Source: Tachypleus tridentatus (taxonomy: Eukaryota > Arthropoda > Merostomata > Xiphosura > Limulidae). Taken from it: DNA of 64,000 nt. The notes under the pieces were generated by a model. The model had not been told where the DNA came from, did not search any database, and saw only the letters and a list, made by a program, of their open reading frames with translations. Of this stretch, positions 1 through 10,259 are shown piece after piece (the stretch's first letter is position 1; the number at the start of each line of letters is the position of its first letter). The position numbers were made by a program, and so were the translations under genes. The stretch spans positions 42,402,348 through 42,466,347 of the forward strand of contig NC_134825.1 of assembly GCF_004210375.1 (NCBI RefSeq), read 5' to 3'.

Positions 1-793
1 TGAATGACATAATGTTATTCTGTTTAACAAAGGTTATCTCATCTACTTTAACTGTTTGTTTGTTAGTTATTAAACTCAAAATTAAGCAATGGGTTATCTG
101 TGCCTTGCTCACCAGAAGCGTCAAACCCCGACTCTTTCCCTCTTTTCTCTTTTTTTCAACGTTGCAAGCCATCAAAGTTACCGTTGCGCCACAGGGGAAA
201 AGGAACTCGTTTTTAATTATCATAATTCTCTGCATTGCTATTACAAAAACAAAACTAAAATACCCATTCCTTGCTAACTTGAAAAACCACTGCGAAAAGA
301 GTGAAAAACAAAGAAAATACAAATACTCGTAGCAACGCCGCCAGTGACTCAGTGGTATGTCTGCGGACTCAAACCGCTAGAAATCAGGTTTGGATACCGT
401 AGTGGGCAGAGCCCTGATAACCAATTGTGTAGCTTTATGTTTAATTTCAAACAATAAAGAGCAACAATGTTAAACCCGGATTACACTAATATAGAATATT
501 CATGGAAAATAAGAATAAATAATTATCACAAATAATAATAATATAAGGGTACCGAAGATGTCAAAATGTGTCCTTTCATTATTAATATTCCCTAAACAAA
601 TATTCATTGCAATATATTACATTACGCCCATGGTGTCAGACTATACAGTTTGTTCACAATGAAAATTTATATTATTAAAAACAATAAATTATAATTGTTG
701 TATAGGAGTAAATTTTTGTTGTAGAGGAAAAAATGTTTTAATCATACGTTGACTGATAATTATTTTGTCAGGGAACCTGTAACAATTTACAAG
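1..793. repeat. Left arm of a large diverged inverted duplication
   Basis: This stretch reappears, reverse-complemented and roughly 90-95% similar by eye, at about 26455-27242. Matching landmarks include the start (tgaatgacataatg here, cattatgtcattca there), the gaagcgtcaaaccccgactc block, and the ctgataatta...cagggaa block near the inner end. Both arms carry a family B SINE at the same relative position, so the SINE was present before the duplication or is part of the repeat unit. The arm is cut by the window start, so its outer end is unknown. The open frames of 106 and 62 codons inside it (12-332 and 89-277) show no domain and I do not consider them genes. Confidence 0.85.
340..465 (+). 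mobile_element. Family B SINE (short tRNA-derived)
   Basis: The head has an A-box-like gactcagtggtatgtctgcgg and a degenerate B box (ggtttggatacc). A segment like gtgggcagagccctgataac follows, then the tail tgtgtagctttatgtttaatt and an A-rich end. The family consensus is about 115 bp. Its tail motif (gatagcc..tgtgtagcttTGyGC) resembles that of family A, which suggests that the same LINE machinery mobilised both. Confidence 0.7.
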
Positions 794-880
794 AAAAGTG
801 TTCCAGAACCAGTGCTGCCCTTATAACTCTTTCTTCATCCATTACTCATGTTCTTCTAATTGTGTATTACTGCCTGACAC

Positions 881-1160
881 GGTCCGGCATGGCCAGGTGG
901 TTAAGGCACTCGATTCGTAATCTGAGGGTCGCGGGCTCAAATCCACGTAACGCTAAACATGCTCGCCTTTTCAGCCGTGGGGGCGTTGTAATGTACGGTC
1001 AATCCTACCATTCGTTGGTGAAAGAGTAGCCCAAGAGTTGGCGGTGGATTGTGATGACGAACTGCCTTCACTCTAGTCTTACGATGCAAAATTAGGGACG
1101 GCTAGCACAGATAGCCCTTGTGTAGCTTCGCGAGAAATTAAAAAACAAACAAACTAACTA
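881..1160 (+). mobile_element. Family A SINE (tRNA-derived, full length)
   Basis: This serves as a reference copy of the dominant repeat in the window. It begins with a tRNA-like head: A box tggccaggtgg, an anticodon-loop-like ctcgtaatc (CGT, threonine type; this copy reads attcgtaatc) and B box ggctcaaatcc. The central domain has cagccgtgggggcgtt, then agagtagcccaagagttggc, then the conserved ggtggattgtgatgacgaac and aattagggacggctagc. It ends in a tail (tgtgtagctt, gcgagaaatt) followed by aaacaaac repeats. The conserved centre resembles the Meta/V-type SINE domains known from molluscs and other invertebrates; that assignment is from memory. Such elements are transcribed by RNA polymerase III and encode no protein. 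Confidence 0.88.
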
Positions 1161-1364
1161 ATTACTAGAACAAACAGCCACCCGTAGGACGGCATTTATG
1201 TTAGTATATTAATAAAAACAAGGTATGACCAACCTCTTGAAACTGAAAAAGTCACAACCATGTTTTCTCAAAACCACTCTATATAGCACAAATTAAACTG
1301 ATAAGATTACTTGGAATAAAAATCATTAACGAGTTCAATATTCTTCCAAAGTTTTAAAAACAAT

Positions 1365-1605
1365 AATAACACACGACTAGTTACCAGCGATACCAGTATT
1401 CAGAGAATAAAGACAATAACACAAGACTAGTTACCAGCAATACAGGTATTTATGTTTTTCGCTGGTACAGCGCTAAGTCTACGGACTTACAACGCTAAAA
1501 TCAGGGGTTCGATTCCCCTTGGTGAACTTATCAGATAACCTAATGTAGGTGTGCTATAAGATAAATACACAAGATTAGTTACAAGCAATACCGGTATTCA
1601 GAGAG
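1365..1605. repeat. Minisatellite of about 45-49 bp, interrupted by a SINE
   Basis: Three imperfect copies of a unit containing acacaagactagttaccagc, then aataccagtattcagaga, are seen at about 1370-1415, 1417-1452 and 1563-1605. A family C SINE sits between the second and third copies. The simplest reading is insertion of the SINE into a pre-existing tandem array. Confidence 0.65.
1451..1560 (+). mobile_element. Family C SINE
   Basis: This tRNA-derived element has an A-box region ctggtacagcgctaagtc (consensus ctggtacagcggtaagtc), a middle acggacttacaacgctaaaa and a B box ggttcgattcc. After the head comes ccttggtgaactta, then the tail taacctaatgtaggtgtgct and ataagataaa. Related copies lie at 2960-3080 and 57357-57470. 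Confidence 0.7.
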
Positions 1606-2959
1606 TCAAGAGATAGTGGAGCCGAGAGACTGGTTTCTCAGAAACTGAGAGACAAAGGAAGGTAATAGTAACTGTACATTACGGTTGTTTTCTAAGAGAT
1701 GTGAGATATAGGATATGTAAAACTGAAAAGTTGTTCAGGTCTTCTACTTGTACAACACATACCTATAGCCTATATATACTTTTAAATTATAAGTATACGA
1801 GAAAAGAAAAATATTATACGAACAATTGTGAAACAGGACATTTACAGTTCTGGGGAGGAATCTGAATAAGCAACAGTTGTTTTAACTCTGAGGATGGAAT
1901 TTGAAAGTGTGACATTAATGAAAACGTAATTGCAGATGACATAAAACATCTTGTAAAAATAGAATTAAGAAAATAAACACCACACCCAAAAAAAAACTGT
2001 TAGTGAAATATTCATCTATACACAATTAAAGTCTTATATTTAGGTTGAGTAGAAATAATTGTTAACATAGGGTTATAAGAAAGAGATTGAGGTGACATTA
2101 TCATGACAAATTAAAGCATTGTTTAATATGGAGACTTACTAAACGTTCTACATGGTCTTGACTTTGGTCTTTCATGTGTATTCAGTAAATTGAATGAGTT
2201 GTAAAGGCAACATAATACAGTGTGACATTAGAAAGTGTTTTAAAGAGGCAAGTATTATCTTGATGTCGCTTAATCATGGTTCTAAACCTTCCATCAGTCT
2301 ATATTATAAATACTTTTATTTACCTTATTTTTGCTTAATTTGTACAGAATGGATCGTCAGTGGCTTTTGGTTTTTTTCTGGTCAGTGTTGGATTATTATA
2401 ATATTTCCATTACTACAGGTTATACGACAAACATAATTAGCAACAGTTTATATTCGTTAAATAATATGGTGAGCAATGTGCTCATAGAAACTGGTTGAAG
2501 AACGACATTTTGAAACATTTACCAGATTAACATTCAACAGTGTATACCACACAGGTTGTCCATGACACTTTAGTTAATACTATAGAATATATCATTTCAG
2601 GTATCACACTATTAGCAAATATGAAAAATTGATTCAAAAAACATACTTTAGGAATGAATTCGGAAGATTACATATCTTACTGAATTTAAATCGAATTTTA
2701 AATGTAGGATTTTATTGCTTCTAAAAGTGTTGTCCACAAGAGTTGCTATCTTTCAAATAAATTCGTTATCAGTTCCTTGCCACTTAGGGAGAAGCTTGAA
2801 CTCAGCCCGCAGTTGTTTACCTTGACACTGACCATTTGTTATGTTCAACCAGTTTAGATGTATGTTAGTAACTGCTTCGTTGTTATCATGGCTTAGTGAA
2901 ATTTTTAAGTCTAATATATTATAATAATGTGTTAAGAGGGAAAAACAAAAATAACGTAT
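1606..2959. other. No gene recognised
   Basis: The sequence is AT-rich and non-repetitive to the eye. One 80-codon frame (2194-2436, plus) has no recognisable domain, no splice context that I can defend and no signal of coding bias. I see nothing else here. Confidence 0.5.
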
Positions 2960-3080
2960 TTTGGTCCTTCTTTGGTACAGCAGTATGTCTACGGACTTAC
3001 CACGCTAAAGTCAGGGGTTCGATTCCCCTCGGTGGACTCAGCTGATAGCCCGATGTGGCTTTGCTATAAGAAAACACACT
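2960..3080 (+). mobile_element. Family C SINE
   Basis: This is the best preserved family C copy. It has the head ttggtacagcagtatgtcta, the acttaccacgctaaagtcag loop region, the B box ggttcgattcc, the junction cctcggtggactcagctgat, and the tail agcccgatgtggctttgcta followed by taagaaaacacac. Confidence 0.75.
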
Positions 3081-3651
3081 TATTTTATCATAATGTAAGA
3101 TAAAATTTTTATTTTAAATGTTTATCGACAAGATTTGATAACATAAAACTAGTGATTGTTGTGTCATTGAAATTTATCGACTCAAATCTTTAATAAATAT
3201 TTCTTCTTTAATTGTGCCATAAAACGACTTTTTCATTTTCAATCTCATTATGGTCTAGAGTTCTTTTAGTCAACCATAAAGATGGCAAATTTCCTAGTCA
3301 ATGGTAAACAATTATCATTGACAATTTATAGAGACTCTACCAATGGAAGAAAAGCGATAGTGATATTTGGATATGTTTCTTATTCAGTTTTCTTACCTTT
3401 AGTGTTAAATGAAGACATAGCGTCACAACCACTAAAAGCTTGGAAAATGGTTAGAACTTTTCAGTGCCAAAGTTATTAGCAGTCGTTTGAACGTCATTTT
3501 AATTTAGTTATTATAAGTACTTCTATTTTACAGAAATTTTAGTTCTTGCAAGTCATAAAGAAAGCCCAGTTTTCATTTTCGGTCTATGCTACAAATGAAT
3601 ATAATAATATTTTCAAATACATATTTTATCATATATTTTAAGTAGCAAACC
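3081..3651. other. No gene recognised
   Basis: AT-rich spacer. A 65-codon frame at 3282-3479 (plus) matches nothing I know. A short TA-rich tract follows at about 3870, outside this interval. Confidence 0.45.
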
Positions 3652-3788
3652 AGTAAAAGAGCATTCCAAAAGTTGGCGATAGGTGGTGATGACTAGATAC
3701 TTTCCCTTTTGTCTTATATTACAAAATTAGGGACGGCTATTGCAGAAAACCTTTGTGCAGCTTTACGCGAAATTCAAAAACAAAATAT
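3652..3788 (+). mobile_element. Family A SINE, 5'-truncated
   Basis: Only the 3' half is present: agttggcgataggtggtgat, the attagggacggctattgcag block, and the tail gcagctttacgcgaaattc with A-rich end. Loss of the 5' end is typical of incomplete target-primed reverse transcription. Confidence 0.7.
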
Positions 3789-4070
3789 ATAAACGCAGGT
3801 TTGTATTTGCTGTTTTCAACTCAGTTCTGCATTTTGATGTTAATGTTTGCTAAACTGTTTAAGTACTAATTATATATATATATATTTATTATATTTGTAA
3901 TAATATATTTTCATTATATTTTAAGCAAAACTTAAATTTGAAAGCTACAGTCCATGTATTGTCACTCCTGTCGTGGTTTCCAATTTTAAACGTTGGAATA
4001 TGGTACAATTTACATGCCCACAAGATCGAAAACGGTTGTCATAAATATTTACTGTTGGATTTAAAAGGTA

Positions 4071-4337
4071 GGCCCGGCATGGCCAAGCGTGTTATGGCGT
4101 GCGACTCGTAATCTGAGGGTCGCGGGTTCGCATCCCGGTCGCGCCAAACATGCTCGTCCTTTCAGCCGTGGGGGCGTTATAATGTGACAGTTAATCGCAC
4201 TATTCGTTGGAAAAGAGTAGCCCAAGAGTTGGCGGTGGGTGGTGATGACTAGCTGCCTTCCCTCTAGTCTTACACTGCTAAATTAGGGACGGCTAGCACA
4301 GATAGCCCTCGAGTAGCTTTGTGCGAAATTCAAAAAC
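4071..4337 (+). mobile_element. Family A SINE with target-site duplication
   Basis: Full-length copy from ggcccggcatggccaagcgt to ttcaaaaac. It is bounded by the 10-bp direct repeat ttaaaaggta at 4061-4070 and 4338-4347, as expected for LINE-mediated insertion. The head has a good B box (ggttcgcatcc). Confidence 0.9.
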
Positions 4338-4347
4338 TTAAAAGGTA

Positions 4348-4759
4348 AATGAATAGTTTTAAAGACTTTTAGTTTTGATTTTTGAAATTAATCCTTAATA
4401 ACTTTTCTGTAAAGAACTTACTGAAATTAGTTACTTATTATAATGGCGGTGCTTCAGGGCTCTTGGTGCTTTCTTGACCGACGATTCTCAGAATCAATGA
4501 CGTCCATGTTTACACACTTCCGGCCATTCACTTCACAATGTTATTGAAATAAGTTTCCACTACGAAAAATAAAGTTAACGTTAAACAGGTAATCTTGAAA
4601 AAACTTTCCTTGTGTCTTTGAAGACAACGTTTAATCAGCTCGAAAGCATGAGAGTCCGCTGGGACTGCATCTGAAGTCTTTATTTGGCGTATAATAGAGT
4701 AAAACTGCTGTAATTGTTTATTTCATGAAAGCCCACTAGATATGTTTCATAAGTATTTA
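4348..4759. other. No gene recognised
   Basis: Spacer between a SINE and a Tc1 element. It holds a somewhat GC-richer patch (4442-4520) with no recognisable coding content. Confidence 0.4.
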
Positions 4760-4761
4760 TA

Positions 4762-5568
4762 CAGTCATGTGAAAAAGTTAGGACACCCTATAAAAATTGA
4801 ATTATTTGGACACCAGAACAGAGAACGTGTTTGGTGTAAACCAAATACAGCATTCCAGGAAAAGAACCTCATACCAACTGTGAAGTGTTATGGAGTGTCA
4901 TGGTATGGGGCTGCTTTGCTGCAGCAGGATCTGGACAGCTCACAATCATAGAATCCACCATGAATTCTATTGTGTATTAGAGAGTGCTTGAGGATCATAT
5001 GAGTCCATCTGTAAGAAAATTAAAGCTGAAGCGGAACCGGACTCTGCAACACGACAATGACCCAAAACATACCAGTAAATCCACCAAGGACTGGCTGAAA
5101 ACTAAAAAATGGAGAGTCTTTAAATGGCCGAGTCAAAGCCCAGATCTTAATTCCATTGAGATACTGTGAGGTAACTTGAAACGGGCTGTACATGCAAGAA
5201 ACCCCTCAAATATATCACAGCTGAAAGGATTCTGCATTAAGGAGTGGGGTAAACTTTCTTCAGACCGATGTCAGAGACTGGTAGATGGCTACAAGAAGCG
5301 TCTCACTGCAGTTATTTCAGCCAAAGGGGGTAACATTACCTATTAGGGGGTAGGGTGTCCTAACTTTTTCCTCAGTTAGAATATGCATTTTTGTAGCATG
5401 ACATTTACAGAAGATCTTGAAAAGTCTTTTCTTCAGTTTTAATTGCATAGTTATATTCCTATAATCTCTCAGTATTGTTGAAATTGAGATTAAATATCTA
5501 TATATCCAAAAAAATGTTACAAAAATACACAGGCTTTTATAGAGTGTCCTAACTTTTTCACATGACTG
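4762..5568 (+). mobile_element. Internally deleted Tc1-like DNA transposon
   Basis: The terminal inverted repeats begin cagtcatgtgaaaaagttag at 4762 and end with the complement ttttcacatgactg at 5568. They are flanked by TA at 4760-4761 and 5569-5570, the Tc1/mariner target duplication. A second inner copy of the repeat motif (gggtgtcctaactttttcct) lies at about 5351. The element is 807 bp, about half the usual length of 1.6 kb. The left repeat joins directly to the middle of the transposase, so the 5' leader, the DNA-binding domain and the first catalytic aspartate are missing. Confidence 0.93.
4792..5346 (+). pseudogene. Tc1-like transposase remnant (DD34E catalytic domain)
   Basis: Reading frames give a C-terminal transposase fragment starting KIELFGHQNRERVW, followed by the HDNDPKHTSKST block and WPSQSPDLNSIE. 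The aspartate of HDND and the glutamate of NSIE are separated by 34 residues, the Tc1 DD34E spacing. The tail DGYKKRLTAVISAKGGN is the typical Tc1 C-terminus. It cannot be functional. The N-terminal helix-turn-helix region is deleted, the frame shifts around 4880-4910, and stop codons interrupt near 4978 and at 5167, where the family normally has tryptophan after the catalytic glutamate. Confidence 0.9.
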
Positions 5569-5570
5569 TA

Positions 5571-6251
5571 GGTGTATACGTAACAGAAAAAAATGTTGTA
5601 ATTACTCTTTCTTCTCTTGTATGATTTTCAGGCATAGTAAATATCATTTAAACACTTAATGTGAGATTTTGTCAACTTCAAATCATTTTTTGTTATCTTA
5701 TTACTAGTACTACATAGGTAAATCAAATTTCTTCAAATTTAGTTTCTATATTGGAGAACACTTTTTTTGGAACCCGAGACTTCACTTTACAGATGGCGCT
5801 GCTGTTGCCACTGAGTGAAGCAGGTCACCGTTCCAGAATTCATCACTGTCCTGAATGTTCTGTTATGCGAGATTTTCCATTTCCATGGAGATGACTGGAA
5901 CTCTCTTCTTGGACGTGTTACGTCTGTTGAAGTTTCAAGTCACAAACAATCTCACTATATAAATGCCACTCCTTGCAACGGTCAAGGACAAAATTATTCA
6001 GCTTTAGATACATAAGTATACTAATTACAGATTTCATCTGTGGGGATGTATATCTGCGACATAGATATGCATATGTAGCAGATATGCATACACAAATCTT
6101 TCTTACAAAATGCGATTCAACCTCTCTAAATGTTTCATCGCAAAAACTGCACACCATTAAAACCGTAAATTACTTTCTACATTATATATGAATTCAAGTT
6201 ACACACACAAATACAGGGCTGTGTATACTAACATCGTTTTCTCTTAGAAGA
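5571..6251. other. No gene recognised; overlapping short frames
   Basis: Two overlapping plus-strand frames (5815-6015, 66 codons; 5973-6191, 72 codons) and a minus frame occupy 5790-6191. None shows a domain. A stretch starting at 5792 (agatggcgctgctgttgcc) is GC-richer than its surroundings, but I cannot assign it to a gene. Confidence 0.4.
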
Positions 6252-6530
6252 CCCCGGCATGGCCAGGCAGTTAAGGCACACGACTCGTAATCTGAGGGTC
6301 GCGGGTTCGCATCCCTGTCACACCAAACATGCTCGCCTTTTCAGCCGTGAGGGCGTTATAATGTGACGGTCAATCCCACTATTCGTTGATAAAAGAGTAG
6401 CCCAAGAGTTGGCGGTGGGTGGCGATGACTAGCTGCCTTCCCTATAGTCTTGCACTACTAAATTAGGGACGGCAAGCGCAGACAGCACTCGAGTAGCTCC
6501 GCGCGTATTCAAAAACAAACAAACAACTAA
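6252..6530 (+). mobile_element. Family A SINE (full length)
   Basis: Starts ccccggcatggccaggcag and runs through B box ggttcgcatcc and the central domain to a tail of aaacaaacaaac. A deletion has shortened the tail (gctccgcgcgtattc). Confidence 0.85.
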
Positions 6531-6756
6531 ACCTCCACGGGAAATAAAACACTCTGATTTTAGCATGATAAGACCAGAATCATACCGCTGACCCACTAGA
6601 AGTCAAATGATTTACAGATTGACTATTTATACGTAACAGTTTGCATGTAGGTTCAACTGTAAACTTAATCCTAGGATCAACATTATTTGGATGATGTCGT
6701 ATTTTCTTTAAACAGCTTTTCTTCTGTTAATGCTATACTTTAGATATAATTGAAAC

Positions 6757-6875
6757 CCTCTGTGGCTCAGCGGTAAGTCTCAAAGACTTCAACACTGGTG
6801 TTCGAGTTTTGATATCTTTTGTGAGCAGAACAGAGATAGATTATTTTACAGGTTTATGCCACGCAAAACAAACAT
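6757..6875 (+). mobile_element. Degenerate family B/C SINE
   Basis: An A-box-like tgtggctcagcggtaagtc and a weak B-box region (gttcgagttttgatatc) are followed by gtgagcagaacagagat and an aaaacaaac end. It is too diverged to assign firmly to either short family. Confidence 0.5.
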
Positions 6876-7669
6876 GTAATTAATTTGACTTGACTAGCGC
6901 CAATATGCTTCATATATATTATATATATAATTACATATATGTTTAACACATTCAGATTTTAGTATTTTTATTTGATGTCTACTTATGTTCACCAGTATCA
7001 ATAATCGGTCTGGTAGTTTTTATTATAGTTCTCCTCCGAAAGATTTAAATTACAGGGCACCACAAAGTTTTATTTTTTGATGAAAAAATAACAAATATAC
7101 CACAAAATTTGTGATATGACGTCATTGTTTATAATGTACATATCGAAGAATAATGATATTTTAAAGCATACATTTGATGTTTTAGTTACGTGTCAGTTAC
7201 TGGAAGTTTTTATTGTAATGAACGTCAGAAATGTCATTATAACTAGAAGACGTTGAACAAAGTTTTATTAAGTTTTGAAAGATTCTTGACAAGACTTATC
7301 AAAACTCATTTCTACAACTTTTAAACTTTTCAAAATTATCTGAAACATTTTAATTTTAATCATATAACATTTGGTGTGATTAAACCTTTTATTCTGACTC
7401 AGAACACTCCATTTCTATTTTTATGCATTTACACAGAAATTGTTTTATTACACGTAAATCATTTAACTTGATATATTTCAATAATGGTGCAAAGACAATG
7501 AACAAATGAATGTTTGAGAATTACAAGGTTATCTTATTTGTTTAGCTTTGTATCGAAGACGTATTTAAGGTTTAGCTCGTTGAGCTTATTAGTTTGAAAA
7601 CATTTTCTTGGATTTCATCTGGTATCTGGGACACTGCTTCTCTGTCGTTCAATCTAGTAGTTGAATTTA
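6876..7669 (-). other. 3' flank and probable 3' UTR of the neuropeptide gene
   Basis: This AT-rich sequence lies downstream of the stop codon on the minus strand. Candidate AATAAA signals, read on the minus strand, occur at 7444-7449 and 7388-7393. No other gene is visible. The true 3' end cannot be fixed without transcript data. Confidence 0.45.
7444..7449 (-). terminator. Candidate polyadenylation signal (AATAAA)
   Basis: TTTATT on the plus strand reads AATAAA on the minus strand, about 220 bases past the stop codon. It is the first canonical hexamer found downstream. In such AT-rich DNA a chance match is quite possible. Confidence 0.35.
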
Positions 7670-9765
7670 CTAGCGTTTGCCAAAATGTAAAAAGGCGTTT
7701 CGCTCATTTGCCAGTTTATCGCCACTCCTGTCTTCTCTAAAATAATACTGCACATCTGGATACTGCCTTTGGCCTTTTTTGGTTACTAGAGGTGGAAAAG
7801 ATTCCTCTAAGTGAAAAGGGAAGAAACCATAGATTCTGAATAACCGTTTCTTGAAATATAAATCATCGTCTTTCCTGCTAGGTAAGATATAGTACTCTGG
7901 GAAGGCATCTATTATTTCGGAGGAAGTTCCATCGGATACAAAAGTGTTTTTCTGTACTCGATTCAGTTTTGACGAATCATTCCGTTTTTTTTCATTTCTG
8001 TCTGCTACCACATTATTTTTATCGTTTGAGTCGAACTTGTTTGAATAAACCAAGCTTTGTGATGTCGGATTTATTGAAACGTCATATTTACGGTTATGGG
8101 CTTTACTTGTCTTTTTCATGTTCACCGATCGTTTCTCAAAATGATTCAATGAATATGAATTATTTTTCAGAGTCTTGTTTTGATCTCGAAAAAGATATAT
8201 GACTTTTGGGAGAATATCAGTGAGACTAGCTACACGATTTTTGCCTATATTTCTGTTCTCACCTATCTCTTCCAGATTAGGAGAGAGAGATTGTTTACTT
8301 CTATTAATATCCTCAGCATAGGTAAACCAGCTGTAATCGAATGGGTTGTTTCCATTGTCTAGCAATCCGGAAGTCCGACTATACAAACTAGAGAAAGTTG
8401 ATCCATGGTTGTCCTGGTAACGTGTATTTCTTAGTCTTTTCTGAAGTATATTATTACTATTCTCAGATAAACTGTTTGATTTTACTCTAACATCGTCACT
8501 CGCAGTTTCGTCATCTCTAACCTCCTGTCTTTTACCAAAATGCATTATTTGATGACTAGTTGTACTGTCGTCATTGTTCTTTTTACCCAAGAACACCATT
8601 TGTGAATCAGGCAGTTTTTCTTCATCACTGAAATACGTTATTTGCAGAAGAGGTTGCTTTTCACTTTTCATTCTTTCTCCAAAGTACGTCAAGTGATGGC
8701 CACTTTGCTGTTCTTTGTCCATTCGTTTACCAAAATACATCATGTTATGGCCACTTTGCTGTTCTTTGTCCATTCGTTTACCAAAATACATCATGTTATG
8801 ACCACTTTGCTGTTCTTTGTCCATTCGTTTACCAAAATACATCATGTTATGACCACTTTGCTGTTCTTTGTCCATTCGTTTACCAAAATACATCATGTTA
8901 TGACCACTTTGCTGTTCTTTGTCCATTCGTTTACCAAAATACATCATGTTATGACCATTTTGCTGTTTATTTTTCATCTGTTTTCTAAGATATATCATGT
9001 TATTACCAGGTCGTTCGTCGTCTATATTTTTCTCAAAAAGCAGCTCGTGGCGGTCGGGTAGACGATCGTTATCGATTCTTTTTCTTATGTGAATCAGGTA
9101 ATGCTTAGGTTCGTTGTCATGATTCACAAACTCTATCATTTGATGGTTGAGCTCATTACTGCTGTAACTGCGTTTACTATACAGTCGTTTTCCAAGGGAC
9201 ATTATAGTATGACCACTGCTCTGTTTACTTCCTTCCACGTTATGAGCTATTTTGTGCTTTTTATTTATTTCTTTGAGGGTATTTTCAAGTGATTTTTTAG
9301 TAAAATGCATTATAGAACGTGACTTATCTTTAGAATTACTTTCAAAACGTTTTCTAAACCATATTTTACTGTGATCTTCATCATCAGACTTTTCGTCATT
9401 TTGTTGATTTACATACTTCGGAAAATTATTTACTTCATATTCTGTGTAATAAGGGAAAACAACGGGTTCATGTCTCTGCTGTAGGTTTTCAAAAACGTTT
9501 CCTGTCTTCTTTCTGAGATCGACATTTCGTTTTCCAAAATGAATGAGGGTATGTCCTCGTTTTCTTTCATCATCGTCTTTATTTTTCAGACTTTCTTCAT
9601 AGTTTCTAGCTCGTTTCTCTTCCTCAAAATGGCGAAGTAGATTAATGAAGTTAAGTTCAGAAAACATACCTGGGAACTTCATTTTCCATTTTCCATTCAA
9701 AATACCGATTGGAAACTCGTGTTTTTGTAGCATTTCAGGAAGCTGCCATTTATTGTAAACGTTAT
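7670..9765 (-). CDS. FMRFamide-like (-MMYF/-LIHF-amide) neuropeptide precursor, exon 2
   Basis: This exon encodes residues 34-731 of a secreted prohormone, which would be cut at basic sites and amidated on glycine to release neuropeptides acting on G-protein-coupled receptors. Canonical units (peptide plus GKR) are GHTLIHF (residues 104-110), five identical GHNMMYF (304-380, each spaced by MDKEQQS), SHQIMHF (437-443) and NAFLHF at the extreme C-terminus (723-728). GHTIMSL-GKR and DSQMVFL-GKK are divergent extras. Spacers are acidic or polar, as is usual in such precursors. The frame is open upstream of its first ATG (9733) to a good acceptor (polypyrimidine, then ctttcag) ending at 9766. Two bases there complete a codon begun in exon 1, giving ..ATDV-D-NVYNKWQLPE... 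The peptides closely resemble Limulus FMRFamide-like peptides known to me from the literature (GHSLLHF-amide, PDHHMMYF-amide). TAG stop at 7670-7672. Function by family; precursor architecture seen directly. Confidence 0.95.
8702..8956 (-). repeat. 51-bp in-frame tandem array encoding five GHNMMYF-amide units
   Basis: Five consecutive 51-bp units begin at 8956, 8905, 8854, 8803 and 8752 (minus). Each encodes GHNMMYFGKR plus the spacer MDKEQQS. The copies are almost identical even at silent sites; the glycine codon alternates between GGC and GGT. This implies recent expansion or homogenisation by unequal crossing-over or gene conversion. A more diverged sixth unit (GHHLTYFGER) follows at 8701, in which the cleavage site GKR has become GER. 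Confidence 0.95.
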
Positions 9766-9924
9766 CTGAAAGATAGTTGTGAAAGAAAAATGACAGTATA
9801 AGTTAATACAAACATTCAAAATACAGAACATTGTTAACATTCTTAAAATGCTGTATTGAATATAGCTGTAATTGTTTTCCAATATTCTTCATGTTTAATA
9901 AGTTGCTATAACATGAACTATAAA

Positions 9925-10250
9925 ATTTTATTTCACTGTATTTTATGCAGAACAGGAAACGCAGTTGAGTGTCGGATGTATTGTAACCTTTAGTTTCACT
10001 GTATGTATACATGAAAAAGCACTGTGAGATCTCAGAATACGTGGTGTAACTTCTTATACTATGTGTATTGATGATACATATGCATTGTGGTGCAAGAAGA
10101 TATGTTGTAACGTTTTGCCTTATTTTATGTATACATGACGAAGAGCAGTAGTATGTCAGAGTATGTCTTGTAACTTCATGTTTCACTGTAAGTATAACGA
10201 TAAATGTAGTGTGAGATGTCAGAGTGTGTATTTTAGCTTTTTGTTTCCTT
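9925..10250. repeat. Degenerate tandem repeat of about 62 bp
   Basis: About five diverged copies share a motif like gtttcactgta-tgtataca, then gtgagatgtcagagtatgt, then tgtaactt (near 9930, 9995, 10055, 10115 and 10185). The unit length is about 61-64 bp. Lack of stop codons in the repeats creates the long minus-strand open frame seen here. Confidence 0.7.
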
Positions 10251-10259
10251 CTTTGCATA

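Noticed and set aside
12..332. A 106-codon plus-strand frame with a related 64-codon frame at 26943-27137 (minus).
   Set aside because: The two resemble each other only because they sit in the arms of the inverted duplication. Neither is conserved over its full length and neither shows a domain.
881..955. tRNA gene candidates at family A SINE heads (A and B boxes, CGT-like anticodon).
   Set aside because: Acceptor stems do not pair properly, and every copy continues into the same SINE body and A-rich tail.
8642..9061. A 139-codon plus-strand frame with a repeated HSFTKIHHVMTTLLFFV unit.
   Set aside because: It is the antisense reading of the 51-bp neuropeptide array. The minus frame has the biologically coherent product, signal peptide and splice sites.
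9803..10258. A 151-codon minus-strand frame just 5' of exon 2.
   Set aside because: It lies in the intron, has no domain, and owes its length to degenerate 62-bp repeats. Exon 1 joins directly to 9765 in phase.
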